Positions 50,237 through 59,868 of a stretch of 64,000 bases of DNA are shown piece after piece; positions within the stretch are counted from its first letter, which is position 1, and the number at the start of each line of letters is the position of its first letter. The position numbers and the translations under genes were made by a program. Under the pieces are notes generated by a model that saw nothing but the letters and a program-made list of their open reading frames with translations, was not told where the DNA came from and ran no database searches. The stretch comes from Campylobacter gracilis (GTDB taxonomy: Bacteria; Campylobacterota; Campylobacteria; Campylobacterales; Campylobacteraceae). Where the stretch lies: the NCBI RefSeq assembly GCF_001190745.1, contig NZ_CP012196.1, positions 2,217,653 to 2,281,652 of the forward strand, in the 5' to 3' direction.

Positions 50237-52741
50237 ATGAAAAAGAGTAAAATTTTACTTTCTTTTGCACTACTTTGCTCGCCGTTTTGGCTTACTGCGG
50301 CGCAAAATAGCGGCGCTTCTCAAGGCCAATCCGCTACCGCAAGCTCTGCCTCTAAAATTTCGTCGTCGCAAAGCTCGCGCGCATCCACCGCACCGCGGAG
50401 CTCCACGCCGCGGGCTTCAAATTTAGCCTCTAATAGCACGGCGCCGAAAAACTCTGCACAAAAGCCTGGAAGCCCTACCGCTGCAAATTCCGCGCCGCAG
50501 GGCAACGCCGTCGTAAGCCCCGCTACTAAAGGCGTTGCACAAAATTCCATGCCGCAAAGCGGTAGCACGGCAAATTCTACGTTGCAGGGCTCAGACGGCG
50601 ATAATCTCGGCACCATAAACGTCACGGGCAAGGCCGATCTGTCCACTACCGAGGGCACGGGCTCTTATACGACGGGCAATATGAGCACCGCGACGGGGCT
50701 AAATTTAAGCATAAGAGAAACGCCGCAGTCCATAAGCGTCATCTCCAATCAGCTTTTAAAAGATCTGAGCTTGCACAACGCCGAAGAGGCTCTTTCAAAA
50801 TACGCCACCGGCATTTCGCTAAATAACGACGCAGGCGGCAATCGCATCGTCTCGCGCGGCTTTTATGTCGATAATATCCAAGAAGACGGCATCGCAAGCT
50901 CGGTTTCTAGCTCCGTGTTCGGGCCGCTGGGCTCATCGAAGGAATTTACCGATTTGGAATTCTACGATCGCGTCGAGGTTCTGCGCGGCGTAGCGGGCCT
51001 TACGCAAAGCAACGGCGAGCCCGGCGGCACGATAAATTTAATCCGAAAGCGTCCGAGCGATCAGTTCGGCTTTAACGCAAGTCTAAGCGGCGGTAGCTGG
51101 GATAATTATCGCGGTATGATCGACGTAACGGACGCGGTAAATCAAAGCGGTACGGCACGCGCGCGGTTGATCGGAATTTTAAGTAAAACGGGCTCGTTTA
51201 AGGACTATCCGCGCAACGGCTATCGCGAAGGCGTCGGCGTTTCGACGGAATTTGACGTGACCGATAAGACGCTTCTTAGCGCAGGATTTTTGTGGCAAAA
51301 AACCGTCGGCGTATATGATATTTACGGCGTGCCCGTTTTAGATAATCATGGAAATTTACTAAATTTACCGCGCAGAAGCTACTTCGGTTCGGACTGGGAT
51401 AAGAGCAAATATGAAAAATTTAACGTCTACAGCGAACTCTCGCACGAATTTAGCGATGATCTGAAAGCCTACGCGAGGCTCAATTATACCGATAGCGACA
51501 GCATGTTAAAATTCGGAGCGCTCGGCGGGGCAAATCCTTACAACGGCAGCTCGTCGCATACGGTGCGATATAGGATTTACGATAACGACTCCAAAGAGAT
51601 CGGGTTTCAAACGGGGCTAGACGGCAAATTCGAAGCATTCGGGCAGAAGCACGACTTTTTCTTAAACGGCTCGCTTAGCAACGAAAAGCTTAATTGGCGC
51701 GAGACTAGGACGAGAGATTCTTCTCTGGCGTCGCTGGGGATGAATATTTATAACTGGGACCGCTCAAGGATTGCCCAGCCCGATTGGAGCAGTGCCGCTA
51801 GCTTTAAAGACCGAAGCTCCACTACCATAAAACAGCGCGCGATCTCGCTCGGGACTAGATTAAACTTAACCGACAATTTTCACTTTTTGCTCGGCGGGCG
51901 CTTTTCGAAGGTAACTTACAGCAGGTATTATTATAATATTTTGCGCGGTACGGCTTCGCATAGAGCGAGCCCGAGCAAATCGGATTTCACGCCGTATGCA
52001 GGGGTGGTCTGGGACTTTGCGGATAATTTTTCGTGGTACGCAAGCTATGCCGAAATTTTTAAGCCGCAAGCCGCGCGCGATAAAGACGGTAAAATTTTAG
52101 ATCCCGTCGTCGGCTATAATTTAGAAACCGGCGTGAAGGGAGAATTTTTTGACGGCGCACTTAATACGAATGTCGCGCTATTTCAGATCATTCAGAAAAA
52201 TAGGGCGATGAGCGATCCTCTTAATACGAACTACTCCATAGCCGAGGGCAAGGTGCGAAGCCGCGGCGTGGATGCCGAGCTGCAAGGCTCGCTTACTGAG
52301 AATTGGAAATTATTCGCAGGATATACTTTCAACCGCAGCGTCTATTTAAAGACGGAAAGAACCTCCGCGACGGTTGATTATAGCAAGGGCGCAAACGCCA
52401 AACGCTACATTCCGAAGCATCTGTTTAAGCTCTATACGAACTATGAAATTCCGCTCGGCGAAAATCGCAAGATCACCCTGGGTGCGGGCGTGCGCTATCA
52501 GAGCAAAACCGCTTCGATATATCGCGAAAACGTTGCGTACTACGCCGCACCGCAGAAGGCTTACGCGCTGTGGGACGCGAACGTCGGCTATCATTTCGAC
52601 AAGCACTTTAGCGTAAATTTTGCGGTCAAAAACATCGCGGATAAGAAGTATTTTCAAAACACGCAAAATCGCGTCGCGGGGATGAATAATTACTACGGCG
52701 AGCCGCGAAATTTTATGCTAACGCTTAATTATACGTATTGA
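50237..52741 (+). CDS. TonB-dependent siderophore receptor (FhuE/FpvA type) with long linker
   Basis: 834 residues. Signal peptide MKKSKILLSFALLCSPFWLTAA. Residues 23-120 are a Ser/Ala/Asn/Gln/Pro-rich linker, much longer than usual. TonB box LGTINVTGKA near residue 123, plug SIRETPQSISVISNQLLKDL, RIVSRGFYVDNIQEDGI and YDRVEVLRGVAGLTQSNGEPGGTINLIRKRP, all typical of hydroxamate/mixed siderophore receptors. Barrel to NVGYHFDKHFSVNFAVKNIADKKYF and terminal NYTY. No separate signalling domain is visible. AT-rich promoter with an element shared with the receptor at 4953. Confidence 0.92.
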   Translation: MKKSKILLSFALLCSPFWLTAAQNSGASQGQSATASSASKISSSQSSRASTAPRSSTPRASNLASNSTAPKNSAQKPGSPTAANSAPQGNAVVSPATKGVAQNSMPQSGSTANSTLQGSDGDNLGTINVTGKADLSTTEGTGSYTTGNMSTATGLNLSIRETPQSISVISNQLLKDLSLHNAEEALSKYATGISLNNDAGGNRIVSRGFYVDNIQEDGIASSVSSSVFGPLGSSKEFTDLEFYDRVEVLRGVAGLTQSNGEPGGTINLIRKRPSDQFGFNASLSGGSWDNYRGMIDVTDAVNQSGTARARLIGILSKTGSFKDYPRNGYREGVGVSTEFDVTDKTLLSAGFLWQKTVGVYDIYGVPVLDNHGNLLNLPRRSYFGSDWDKSKYEKFNVYSELSHEFSDDLKAYARLNYTDSDSMLKFGALGGANPYNGSSSHTVRYRIYDNDSKEIGFQTGLDGKFEAFGQKHDFFLNGSLSNEKLNWRETRTRDSSLASLGMNIYNWDRSRIAQPDWSSAASFKDRSSTTIKQRAISLGTRLNLTDNFHFLLGGRFSKVTYSRYYYNILRGTASHRASPSKSDFTPYAGVVWDFADNFSWYASYAEIFKPQAARDKDGKILDPVVGYNLETGVKGEFFDGALNTNVALFQIIQKNRAMSDPLNTNYSIAEGKVRSRGVDAELQGSLTENWKLFAGYTFNRSVYLKTERTSATVDYSKGANAKRYIPKHLFKLYTNYEIPLGENRKITLGAGVRYQSKTASIYRENVAYYAAPQKAYALWDANVGYHFDKHFSVNFAVKNIADKKYFQNTQNRVAGMNNYYGEPRNFMLTLNYTY

Positions 52742-53131
52742 GTGCGGATGAAATTTGCGCTTATGCGAACTCGGACCGACCGAGCTTGCACGCGGCCTTG
52801 GATAAATTCCGCGCTTCATAAGGGCGCGGATGAGGCGGGCGCAGAGGCGCGAGGCTAGGCTTTGTCGCAAGTAGCACGTAGCGAGGCGGGTAAAATTTGA
52901 ACGAAGCCGCGGGATTAAAATTTAACTCGCGATTTGGTTGATTGGCGATTGATTAGCGCGGGCGATCGCGGGCGATGCGGGCAAGGGCGATAAATTTAAT
53001 CCCGCGAAATTCCAAGCGAATTAAACGCGCAGACTTGCGAGCATAAAATCCGCTCGCGAGCCTGCGGGATCAAATTTAATCCCGCGATCTCGCTGCAACC
53101 GGCGCTAAATTTTAAAATTTAAAGAGAAAAT
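52742..53131. other. spacer with short direct repeats
   Basis: 390 bases, no gene. Contains AAATTTAATCCCGCGA twice (near 52992 and 53073), CGGGATTAAAATTT near 52910, GAGGCGGG repeats and AAATTTTAAAATTT at 53107-53120 just before the next gene. Confidence 0.5.
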
Positions 53132-55033
53132 TTGAAAACGCTAAAGCAATTTTTTGAAATTCTACGTCCGCACTGGTTCGGCAAGGGCGCGGCGAAGCTG
53201 TGGGCGCTACTGCTGCTCGCGCTTGGTTTTAGCCTCGCTATCATCAAAATCAGCGTGCTGATGAACGCGTGGGATAAGCGCTTTTACGACGCGCTAAGCG
53301 AACTTAAAGGCGAGCTCATTCCCGCGCTCGTGGGCGAGTTTTTGCTCTACACGGCGCTCATCGTGCTTTTCATCGTCTGCGGTAGCTGGCTTCGCAAACT
53401 GCTCGTAATCGTCTGGCGCGAGCGGCTAAGCGCGATGATGGAGCGCAAATGGCTACATAACGCAAACTTCTACCGCACGAGTCTTGAGGGGAATTTCAGC
53501 GCTGTAGGCGGATCAAATTTAGAAAAACCCGGCGACGTAAATTTAGATGAAAATTTAAACGAGCACGCAGAGTGTTCCGCAGCCGAGGCGGATAGCGCGG
53601 CTTTGCATAGAGATGTAAATGAGCTTGAAATTTTACCGAGCACGGCGAAGCAAAATGCAGCAGGGCAAAGCGGCGCAAGCGAGAATAAAATTTCATCCAA
53701 AACTCGCGCAGATTGTGAAATTTCAAAAACGATTGCAAAGCTAGACAACCCCGATCAGCGTATCGCCGAGGACAGCTTGCTGCTCGTGCAAAAAAGCGTC
53801 GATCTCGTAAAATCGCTCGTCTATAATCTCGCCAAGCTCATCGCCTTCGTTGCGATATTGTGGCAAGTCTCGAAGGTGCTGAAATTTGAAATTTTCGGCA
53901 TGCGCTTTGAGATCGAAGGCTTTTTGCTCTACGTCGCGCTCCTTTATACGCTACTTTGCTCGCTGATTACGCATCTCATCGGGCGCAGGCTTAGGGGGCT
54001 AAATTTTGCCAAGCAGCGCGCCGAAGCCGATTACCGCTCGGATCTGCTGCTCGTGCGCGAAAACGCAGAAGCCGTAGCCTTTATGCGCGGAGAGGATGCC
54101 GAGCGCGGCCGCTTTCGCGCGAGCTTCGGCAAGATCATGAGAAACTGGCGCAGCATCATGAATACGGAATTTCGCCTCGAATGCTTTTCGGCAAGCTACC
54201 TAAAAATCACGAATTTAATCCCGATCTTTGCCTGCTTGCCGCTGTATTTGTCGCGCGCGATGAGCTTTGGCGACATGATGCAGGCGCGCTCGGCGTTTTA
54301 CAGCGTGCAGGACGGATTTGCATGGTTTATGGACTATTACAAGCAGATCATGGAGTGGGCGGCGAGCGTGCAGAGGATCTATGAGTTCATCTCGCGCATG
54401 GACGGCGAGAGCGCAAATCTGCGTGCTTGCGTCAAACAAAGCGACGAAAATTCCGCTCGCTGCGAGGGCTTGTCGGTCTTCACGCCTGCGGGCGAGCCGC
54501 TGATCGAGGATCTACGCTTCGAGCTTGCGCCCGCGCAGTTTATAATGCTGCGAGGCAAGAGCGGCGCGGGTAAAAGCACGGCTCTGCGCTACGTCGCGGG
54601 TCTTTGGAGATACGGTCGCGGCGAGATCAGCCTGCCGCGCACGGGCGTGATATTTATCCCGCAAAAGCCCTATCTAGCACCGCTTAGCCTAAAAGAGCTT
54701 ATCGCTTATCCGCAGCCGCCGCGCGCAGACGATGCGGAATTTTTAGAAATTTTACGCCGCGTAGGGCTTAAAAAATTTGCCCGCATGCTAAACTCGCGCG
54801 CCGATTACGTTAAAATTTTAAGCGGCGGGGAGGCGCAGCGGCTTAGTTTTGCGCGGATACGCTACCACAAGCCGAGCTTTGTTTTCGCAGACGAGATCAC
54901 CTCCGCGCTCGATCTCGCCTCGGCGCGCGAGCTACTACTGGGTTTGCGCGCAGATCTGCCGAGGCTCGGCATGCTAGCGATCGTGCATCAAACGGGGCTT
55001 GAGGACATATTTGAGCGGACGATAGAGCTTTAA
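53132..55033 (+). CDS. YddA/SbmA-type ABC transporter (fused membrane and ATPase) with an in-frame insertion
   Basis: 633 residues from TTG. The membrane half (residues 1-430) has the family's WDKRFYDALSELK and, after a gap, DNPDQRIAEDSLLLVQKSVDLVKSL. The ATPase half has LRGKSGAGKSTALRYVAGLW (Walker A), LSGGEAQRLSFARI (signature), FVFADEITSALD (Walker B) and the switch VHQTGLED. In homologues FYR and DNPDQR are near neighbours; here residues 117-201 (coded by 53480-53735) insert about 85 Asn/Ala/Glu/Ser-rich residues from AAATTT-containing DNA. Transports an unknown peptide-like or other molecule. No ribosome site is clear. Confidence 0.88.
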   Translation: MKTLKQFFEILRPHWFGKGAAKLWALLLLALGFSLAIIKISVLMNAWDKRFYDALSELKGELIPALVGEFLLYTALIVLFIVCGSWLRKLLVIVWRERLSAMMERKWLHNANFYRTSLEGNFSAVGGSNLEKPGDVNLDENLNEHAECSAAEADSAALHRDVNELEILPSTAKQNAAGQSGASENKISSKTRADCEISKTIAKLDNPDQRIAEDSLLLVQKSVDLVKSLVYNLAKLIAFVAILWQVSKVLKFEIFGMRFEIEGFLLYVALLYTLLCSLITHLIGRRLRGLNFAKQRAEADYRSDLLLVRENAEAVAFMRGEDAERGRFRASFGKIMRNWRSIMNTEFRLECFSASYLKITNLIPIFACLPLYLSRAMSFGDMMQARSAFYSVQDGFAWFMDYYKQIMEWAASVQRIYEFISRMDGESANLRACVKQSDENSARCEGLSVFTPAGEPLIEDLRFELAPAQFIMLRGKSGAGKSTALRYVAGLWRYGRGEISLPRTGVIFIPQKPYLAPLSLKELIAYPQPPRADDAEFLEILRRVGLKKFARMLNSRADYVKILSGGEAQRLSFARIRYHKPSFVFADEITSALDLASARELLLGLRADLPRLGMLAIVHQTGLEDIFERTIEL

Positions 55034-55950
55034 ATTCGGCCCTTTAAATTTCACGCGCCAGGGATTTCGCCTTTAAATTCATATCTTTTTAAATCCAGAT
55101 TTATTAAAATTACTCGTTTATATTAAGCGACGATAAAATTTAGCCGAGGCACTCGGTGCCTGTGCGCATGAGTAATTAGCGCTCGCTACATAGGTGCAGA
55201 AGCTCGCATCCGTATATGCTCGGACCCATACATGTAGTCGTCAGCACGGCGGCGTCATGGGCCATACGACTACGTAGCGGCGAGCGGCTTGGAGGTCGGT
55301 AAACGGCGCGCGATCGCGATTTTGCGCGAAATTAAGTCGGTAAAATTTAAACGCAAGATGATCCGCCAAGAAGACGGCGCCTAGATAAAATTTTAAACCG
55401 AGCCGCGATCGGTAGCATAACGGCGTGCTAAATGAGCGGGCTACGTAAGCGGTGCGATGCGCGGGCGTCGCAATAAGTCGGTAGTGCGTCAGTCAGATGG
55501 CATGTAACACATCGGCGGTGCAGACGGCACGTCGTAGTCGAGAAGCGGAGCGGCGATACGTACCTACTCAGCGCCGTATGACATAATCTTCGCTCGGACA
55601 AATAATTCATCATAACGACGCGATGATCGAAGCGAACAGCGCGGCCGTGACAGCGGATCGACAGCACAAAGCGGCGCGGCATGATTGCGGCGACGATAGC
55701 ATAAAATGCCGCAATATGGCAACCGCGATAACAGGATGCGTATAGGTAAAGCGCAGTGCAAGTAGTGCAAACGCGTGATACGATGATGGTGATCCACGGA
55801 GCATATAAGTGAAACAGCGGTGCGGACGGCGCAACAACGCCGCTGCGATACTATAGCGGCGATCGGCGAGGCGTACCGGTGCAGCAGCTTAGCGCTTGCA
55901 GGCACTCCGCGTGAAGTCGCTAAATTTTAAAAACAAAGCAAGGAGATTTG
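55034..55950. other. GC-rich non-coding block of unusual composition
   Basis: 917 bases without a convincing gene. From about 55130 to 55920 the AAATTT words vanish nearly completely and CG, GCGG and CGAT words dominate. Degenerate repeats of a unit like GCGGTGCGGACGGC occur near 55449, 55513 and 55812. An inverted repeat GTAGTCGT (55234-55241) / ACGACTAC (55266-55273) could form a hairpin. Minus-strand open frames of 84-113 codons here have no protein-like features. Possible decayed gene or structured RNA. Confidence 0.5.
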
Positions 55951-56439
55951 ATGCTTAAGGCGGGGATTGTTTATAAATTTGCGCTCATCGTGCTGCTAGG
56001 CTGCGCGCTTTGCGTTTTGGGCTTTTCAGGCGTTAATTTCGCGCGCGGCGAATATGACGAGGCGTGGATGAGCCTGCATAAGATCGCGGGATTCGGCCTG
56101 CTTTGCGTCGCGATCTTGCATTTAATCACGAGGCGAAAGAAGCTCATAAAGCTCTGGGGCGAGTTTTTGGACGTGATCTTAAGTCGCAAGAATCCGGGCT
56201 TTTGCAATATGGACCGCATCATCGGCGCGATCGAGTCCTATAATATCAGAGAGATCGCTGGTAAAATGGGCTTTGGCGCCGATGAACTCGCTGCAATTTT
56301 AAAATCGAACGGTATCAAGCTCGTAAGCGCAGATCAAGATCTGCGCGAGCTTGCGAAGTTCAACGACGAAAAAATTTTCTTCATCTTGGTACTTTTAATC
56401 GAGGCAAAATTCGGTAAAGCAAGCGGATGTAAGGTCTAA
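55951..56439 (+). CDS. small membrane protein, possible haem-b anchor
   Basis: 162 residues from the ATG at 55951 (AAGGAG upstream; a TTG three bases earlier is possible). Two membrane helices (about 8-28 and 42-60), the second flanked by His43 and His57 (SLHKIAGFGLLCVAILHLITRRKK), a spacing seen in DUF4405-like haem-binding helices. A cytoplasmic helical domain follows (DRIIGAIESYNIREIAGKMGFGADELAAILKSNGI). I recognise no firm family. It converges on prfA. Confidence 0.6.
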   Translation: MLKAGIVYKFALIVLLGCALCVLGFSGVNFARGEYDEAWMSLHKIAGFGLLCVAILHLITRRKKLIKLWGEFLDVILSRKNPGFCNMDRIIGAIESYNIREIAGKMGFGADELAAILKSNGIKLVSADQDLRELAKFNDEKIFFILVLLIEAKFGKASGCKV

Positions 56440-56450
56440 ATTTAAAAGGC

Positions 56451-57518
56451 TTAATAGCCCGCGTTTGCGATCGCTTCGGCTTGAGAGTGCGCAATGAGCG
56501 GGTCGATGATCTCGTCGAACAAGCCGCCCGCCATGATCGCGTCCAGGCGGTAGAGAGTTAAATTTATGCGGTGGTCGCTGATGCGGTTTTGCGGATAGTT
56601 GTAGGTACGAATTCGCCCCGAGCGGTCGCCGGTGCCCACCTGATCCTTGCGATCTTTGCGCTCTTTTTCTAAGCGCTCCTGCTCCTGCATATCGTAAAGG
56701 CGCGCCTTCAGCACCTTCATCGCCGCCTCTTTGTTTTTGTGCTGATCCTTGCCGTCTTGGTTGGTGACGACTAAACCGGTCGGGATGTGAGTGATGCGAA
56801 CGGCGCTATCGGTGGTATTTACGGACTGCCCGCCGTGGCCGGAGCTGCGCATAACGTCGATACGAAGGTCGTTCGGATTGATCTGTATCTCGCTATCCTC
56901 GATCTCGGGCATCACGGCGACGGTGATTGCAGAGGTATGCACCCTGCCCTGGCTCTCCGTTTCTGGGACGCGCTGCACGCGGTGGGTGCCGCCTTCAAAT
57001 TTCAGCCGCGAATACGCTCCCGCGCCCTTTACGAGCAAGATCACTTCTTTGTAGCCGCCGACGCTGCCTTCGCTAGTGCTTACGATCTCGCATTTATAGC
57101 CGCGAAGATCGGCGTAGCGCAGATACGCGCCGAGCAGATCGCCCGCAAACAGCGCCGCTTCGTCGCCGCCTGTACCGGCGCGGATCTCTAAAAAGATATT
57201 TTTATCGTCGTTGGGGTCTTTTGGAAGCAGTAAAATTTTGATTTTTTCTTCAAGCTGCGGTTTTTGCGTCTCTAAGTTTTTAAGCTCCTCTTTGGCTAGC
57301 TCGCCGAGATCGGCATCGCTTAGCAGAGCTTTGTTTTCTTCGATCTGATTTAAAATTTTAAGATACTCGCTAGCCGCCTCTTTGATCGGCTCGATACTGC
57401 GCTGCTCTTTAGATAATGCCGTCATATTAGCGATATCTGCGGTAATTGCGGGATCGCTAAGCATGCGCGAAAGCTCGTCATAGCGATCCAAAAAAGGCTT
57501 TAGTTTATCGGCTAGCAT
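56451..57518 (-). CDS. prfA: peptide chain release factor 1
   Basis: 355 residues, standard length. The codon-recognition region is [24 protein letters not shown] (PxT type of RF1) and the peptidyl-hydrolysis motif is [21 protein letters not shown] with GGQ near residue 230. It reads UAA and UAG stop codons on the ribosome. The N-terminal coiled domain and the basic C-terminus are intact. Downstream partner of rpsT (24-base spacer), and the two probably share a promoter at 57848. Confidence 0.97.
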   Translation of the reverse strand: MLADKLKPFLDRYDELSRMLSDPAITADIANMTALSKEQRSIEPIKEAASEYLKILNQIEENKALLSDADLGELAKEELKNLETQKPQLEEKIKILLLPKDPNDDKNIFLEIRAGTGGDEAALFAGDLLGAYLRYADLRGYKCEIVSTSEGSVGGYKEVILLVKGAGAYSRLKFEGGTHRVQRVPETESQGRVHTSAITVAVMPEIEDSEIQINPNDLRIDVMRSSGHGGQSVNTTDSAVRITHIPTGLVVTNQDGKDQHKNKEAAMKVLKARLYDMQEQERLEKERKDRKDQVGTGDRSGRIRTYNYPQNRISDHRINLTLYRLDAIMAGGLFDEIIDPLIAHSQAEAIANAGY

Positions 57519-57542
57519 TTAAATTTTATGCGTAAGTAGCGC

Positions 57543-57815
57543 TTACACGGCGGTTTTTAAAGAATTTACGAGTTTGGCTAGGCGGCTTACTTTTCTGCTC
57601 GCGGTCTGTTTTTTCAAAAAGCCCCTGCTTACGAAGCTGTGGAAGCTTTCATTAGCCGTTTTCAGAGCCTGAGTCGCTGCGTCTAGATCCTTGCTCTCGA
57701 CCGCCTCTCTTACGGCTTTTGTGATATTTTTTACTCTGGTGCGATAAAATCTATTTCGCTCCGTTCTTTTTATGGTTTGTCTCGCGCGTTTTTCGGCGGA
57801 TTTGTGATTTGCCAT
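57543..57815 (-). CDS. rpsT: 30S ribosomal protein S20
   Basis: 90 residues, three long basic helices: [31 protein letters not shown] at the start, [42 protein letters not shown] at the end. Binds 16S rRNA in the small subunit. Preceded by AAAAGGA and a TATAAT -10 box. First gene of the rpsT-prfA pair. Confidence 0.97.
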   Translation of the reverse strand: MANHKSAEKRARQTIKRTERNRFYRTRVKNITKAVREAVESKDLDAATQALKTANESFHSFVSRGFLKKQTASRKVSRLAKLVNSLKTAV

Positions 57816-57847
57816 AACGTTCCTTTTCGGTTAAATTTGAACCTGCG

Positions 57848-57853
57848 ATTATA
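57848..57853 (-). promoter_or_regulatory. -10 box of the rpsT-prfA promoter
   Basis: On the minus strand TTTTACGTATAATCGCAGG contains a perfect TATAAT preceded by a T-rich run, 32 bases before the rpsT start. Confidence 0.7.
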
Positions 57854-57922
57854 CGTAAAAGATATTTAATCTACGCTTAATTTAAGTGAAATTTAAAATA
57901 GCTCGAATTTATGAAGATTAAA

Positions 57923-57939
57923 CTTTTTTTTGGTAGAAT
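57923..57939 (+). promoter_or_regulatory. glmM promoter
   Basis: TTTTTTTTGGTAGAAT: a T run followed by an extended -10 (TAGAAT at 57934-57939), 29 bases before the glmM ATG. Confidence 0.7.
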
Positions 57940-57967
57940 TTTACGATTTTTATATAAGGATTTAATA

Positions 57968-59308
57968 ATGAAACTTTTCGGGACGGACGGCGTACGAGGC
58001 AAAGCGGGAGAATTTCTAACCGCCGAGCTTGCGATGCGACTAGCTATGGCCGCAGGAATTTATTTTAGGAAAAATTCCGTTACGAATATGATTTTAGTCG
58101 GCAAAGATACCCGCAGAAGCGGCTATATGATAGAAACCGCGATCGTTGCGGGTCTTACCTCGGTAGGCTACAATGTCCGCCAGATCGGCCCGATGCCTAC
58201 TCCTGCGATTGCTTTTCTTACGGAGGATATGCGCTGCGACGCAGGCATCATGATAAGCGCAAGTCACAATCCATACTACGACAACGGCATTAAATTTTTC
58301 AACAGCGAAGGCTTTAAACTCGACGAAAAAGAGGAAGCGCAGATCGAAAAAATTTATTTCAGCGACGAACTCATCGCCGAGGCGCGCACCAAAATGATGC
58401 AAATCGGCGCCGCAAAGCGCGTGGACGACGTCATCGGCAGGTACATCGTACATATTAAAAATTCCTTCCCGAAGCAAAAGACTCTGCACGGGCTTCGCGT
58501 AGTGCTTGATTGCGCAAACGGAGCAAGCTACAGGGTCGCACCTACTGTATTTAACGAGCTTGGGGCTGAAACGATCGTCATCGGCGACGAGCCTAACGGA
58601 AAAAATATTAACGATGCTTGCGGCGCGCTAAGCCCGCAAAATTTAGCCTCGGAAGTCAAAAGATTGCGCGCCGATGTCGGGTTTGCCTTCGACGGGGATG
58701 CCGATAGGCTCGTAGTCGTGGATGAAAACGGCGAGATCATCCACGGCGACGCGCTACTTGGAATTTTAGCAGTCTATTTGAAAGGAAAAAATCGCTTAGC
58801 AGGCAATAAAATGGTAGCCACAGTGATGAGTAATTCTGCGCTGGAGGATTTTTTAGCTAAACACGACATCGCGCTTCATCGCTGCAATGTAGGCGATAAA
58901 TTTGTACTTGAGACGATGCACGAGCTAGGCGCAAATTTTGGCGGCGAGCAGAGCGGGCATGTGATTTTCGGCGATTACGCTAAAACGGGCGACGGCATTG
59001 CAAGTGCGCTGCAATTCGCCGCCTGCATGCTGGATACGCATAAAAAAGCGAGCGACCTTTCGGCGATGCTTAAGCCATATCCTCAAATTTTACGAAATTT
59101 AAAGATCGCGGATAAAAAACCGCTTGAAAAATTAAAAGGGCTAAAGGAGCTTGAAACAAGCCTTAAAGCGGACAAAATCCGCTCGCTCTTTCGCTACTCC
59201 GGCACCGAAAACGTTATCCGCCTCTTAATCGAGGGTAAAAACGAAAAACTGCTGCAAAAGCGAATGGATGAAGTGGAAAAATTTTTCATCAAAGCCCTAA
59301 ATGAATAG
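57968..59308 (+). CDS. glmM: phosphoglucosamine mutase
   Basis: 446 residues from the ATG at 57968; an in-frame codon at 57911 lies upstream of the promoter and is rejected. [16 protein letters not shown], active-site serine loop [19 protein letters not shown] (phosphoserine in SASHNP), metal-binding [36 protein letters not shown] and [18 protein letters not shown] are all present. It makes glucosamine-1-phosphate for peptidoglycan and LPS. Stop overlaps a 37-codon frame leading to lspA. Confidence 0.97.
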   Translation: MKLFGTDGVRGKAGEFLTAELAMRLAMAAGIYFRKNSVTNMILVGKDTRRSGYMIETAIVAGLTSVGYNVRQIGPMPTPAIAFLTEDMRCDAGIMISASHNPYYDNGIKFFNSEGFKLDEKEEAQIEKIYFSDELIAEARTKMMQIGAAKRVDDVIGRYIVHIKNSFPKQKTLHGLRVVLDCANGASYRVAPTVFNELGAETIVIGDEPNGKNINDACGALSPQNLASEVKRLRADVGFAFDGDADRLVVVDENGEIIHGDALLGILAVYLKGKNRLAGNKMVATVMSNSALEDFLAKHDIALHRCNVGDKFVLETMHELGANFGGEQSGHVIFGDYAKTGDGIASALQFAACMLDTHKKASDLSAMLKPYPQILRNLKIADKKPLEKLKGLKELETSLKADKIRSLFRYSGTENVIRLLIEGKNEKLLQKRMDEVEKFFIKALNE

Positions 59309-59414
59309 CGATTTTATAAAATTTTACGGCTCGGCAAACTGCCCGCTCCACACGAAAAGCGCGGATAAAAAGCGCAGGTTTTACATATTTAAATTCGAGC
59401 TGCAAGATGGCTAA
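59301..59414 (+). CDS. small ORF bridging glmM and lspA
   Basis: 37 codons: [20 protein letters not shown] followed by [17 protein letters not shown]. Its ATG overlaps the last codons and stop of glmM (ATGAATAG), and its stop overlaps the first codons of lspA (ATGGCTAA). It fills the gap between the two genes exactly. It has no known homologue that I recognise. Either a real small protein or a coupling frame that carries ribosomes from glmM to lspA. Confidence 0.45.
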   Translation: MNSDFIKFYGSANCPLHTKSADKKRRFYIFKFELQDG

Positions 59415-59868
59415 GACCTGTATTAAATTTATCCTGCTTTTCGCGGTGATCTTTGCGATCGATCAAACGATCAAGCTCGCGTTTTTAAACGGCTTTTCGT
59501 GGCAGGGGGAGTTTTTTTCGCTAGAGCTTACGCTTAACCGCGGCGTTGCGTTTTCGATGTTTGCGTTTTTGGGCGAAAATTTAAAATTTATCCAGATCGC
59601 GCTGATCTCAGCTCTTGCAGGATACGTGTTTTATCACAAGAAATTCTTTTGCGAGCACTGGATGCCGTTTGCGCTGATGCTTGCTGGAGGATGTTCAAAC
59701 CTGCTCGATCGCTTTATTCGTGGCGGCGTCGTAGATTATGTCGCATGGCATAAGTGGTTTGAGTTTGCGGTGTTTAATTTCGCCGACGTGATGATCGATC
59801 TAGCCGTGGTGATTTTTATTTTTCAGGGCTTACGCACCGCAAAAAAGGAGAAAAATGAAGAGAAATAA
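59407..59868 (+). CDS. lspA: lipoprotein signal peptidase (signal peptidase II)
   Basis: 153 residues, four membrane helices. The two catalytic Asp motifs are present: GGCSNLLDRFIRGGVVDYV and FAVFNFADVMIDLAVV; upstream LTLNRGVAFSMF is the third signature. It cleaves prolipoproteins after diacylglyceryl addition in the inner membrane (substrates in this window include the UPF0323 lipoprotein). It overlaps the small bridging frame and the next gene (14 bases with TM2/SHOCT). Confidence 0.96.
   Translation: MAKTCIKFILLFAVIFAIDQTIKLAFLNGFSWQGEFFSLELTLNRGVAFSMFAFLGENLKFIQIALISALAGYVFYHKKFFCEHWMPFALMLAGGCSNLLDRFIRGGVVDYVAWHKWFEFAVFNFADVMIDLAVVIFIFQGLRTAKKEKNEEK

Noticed and set aside
55428..55905. 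Minus-strand frames of 84-113 codons in the GC-rich block
   Set aside because: Arg/His/Cys/Tyr-rich with no hydrophobic core pattern, no ribosome site and no family resemblance; typical chance frames.
57911..57967. Upstream in-frame start for glmM
   Set aside because: It lies before the promoter -10 box at 57934 and would add residues absent from GlmM.
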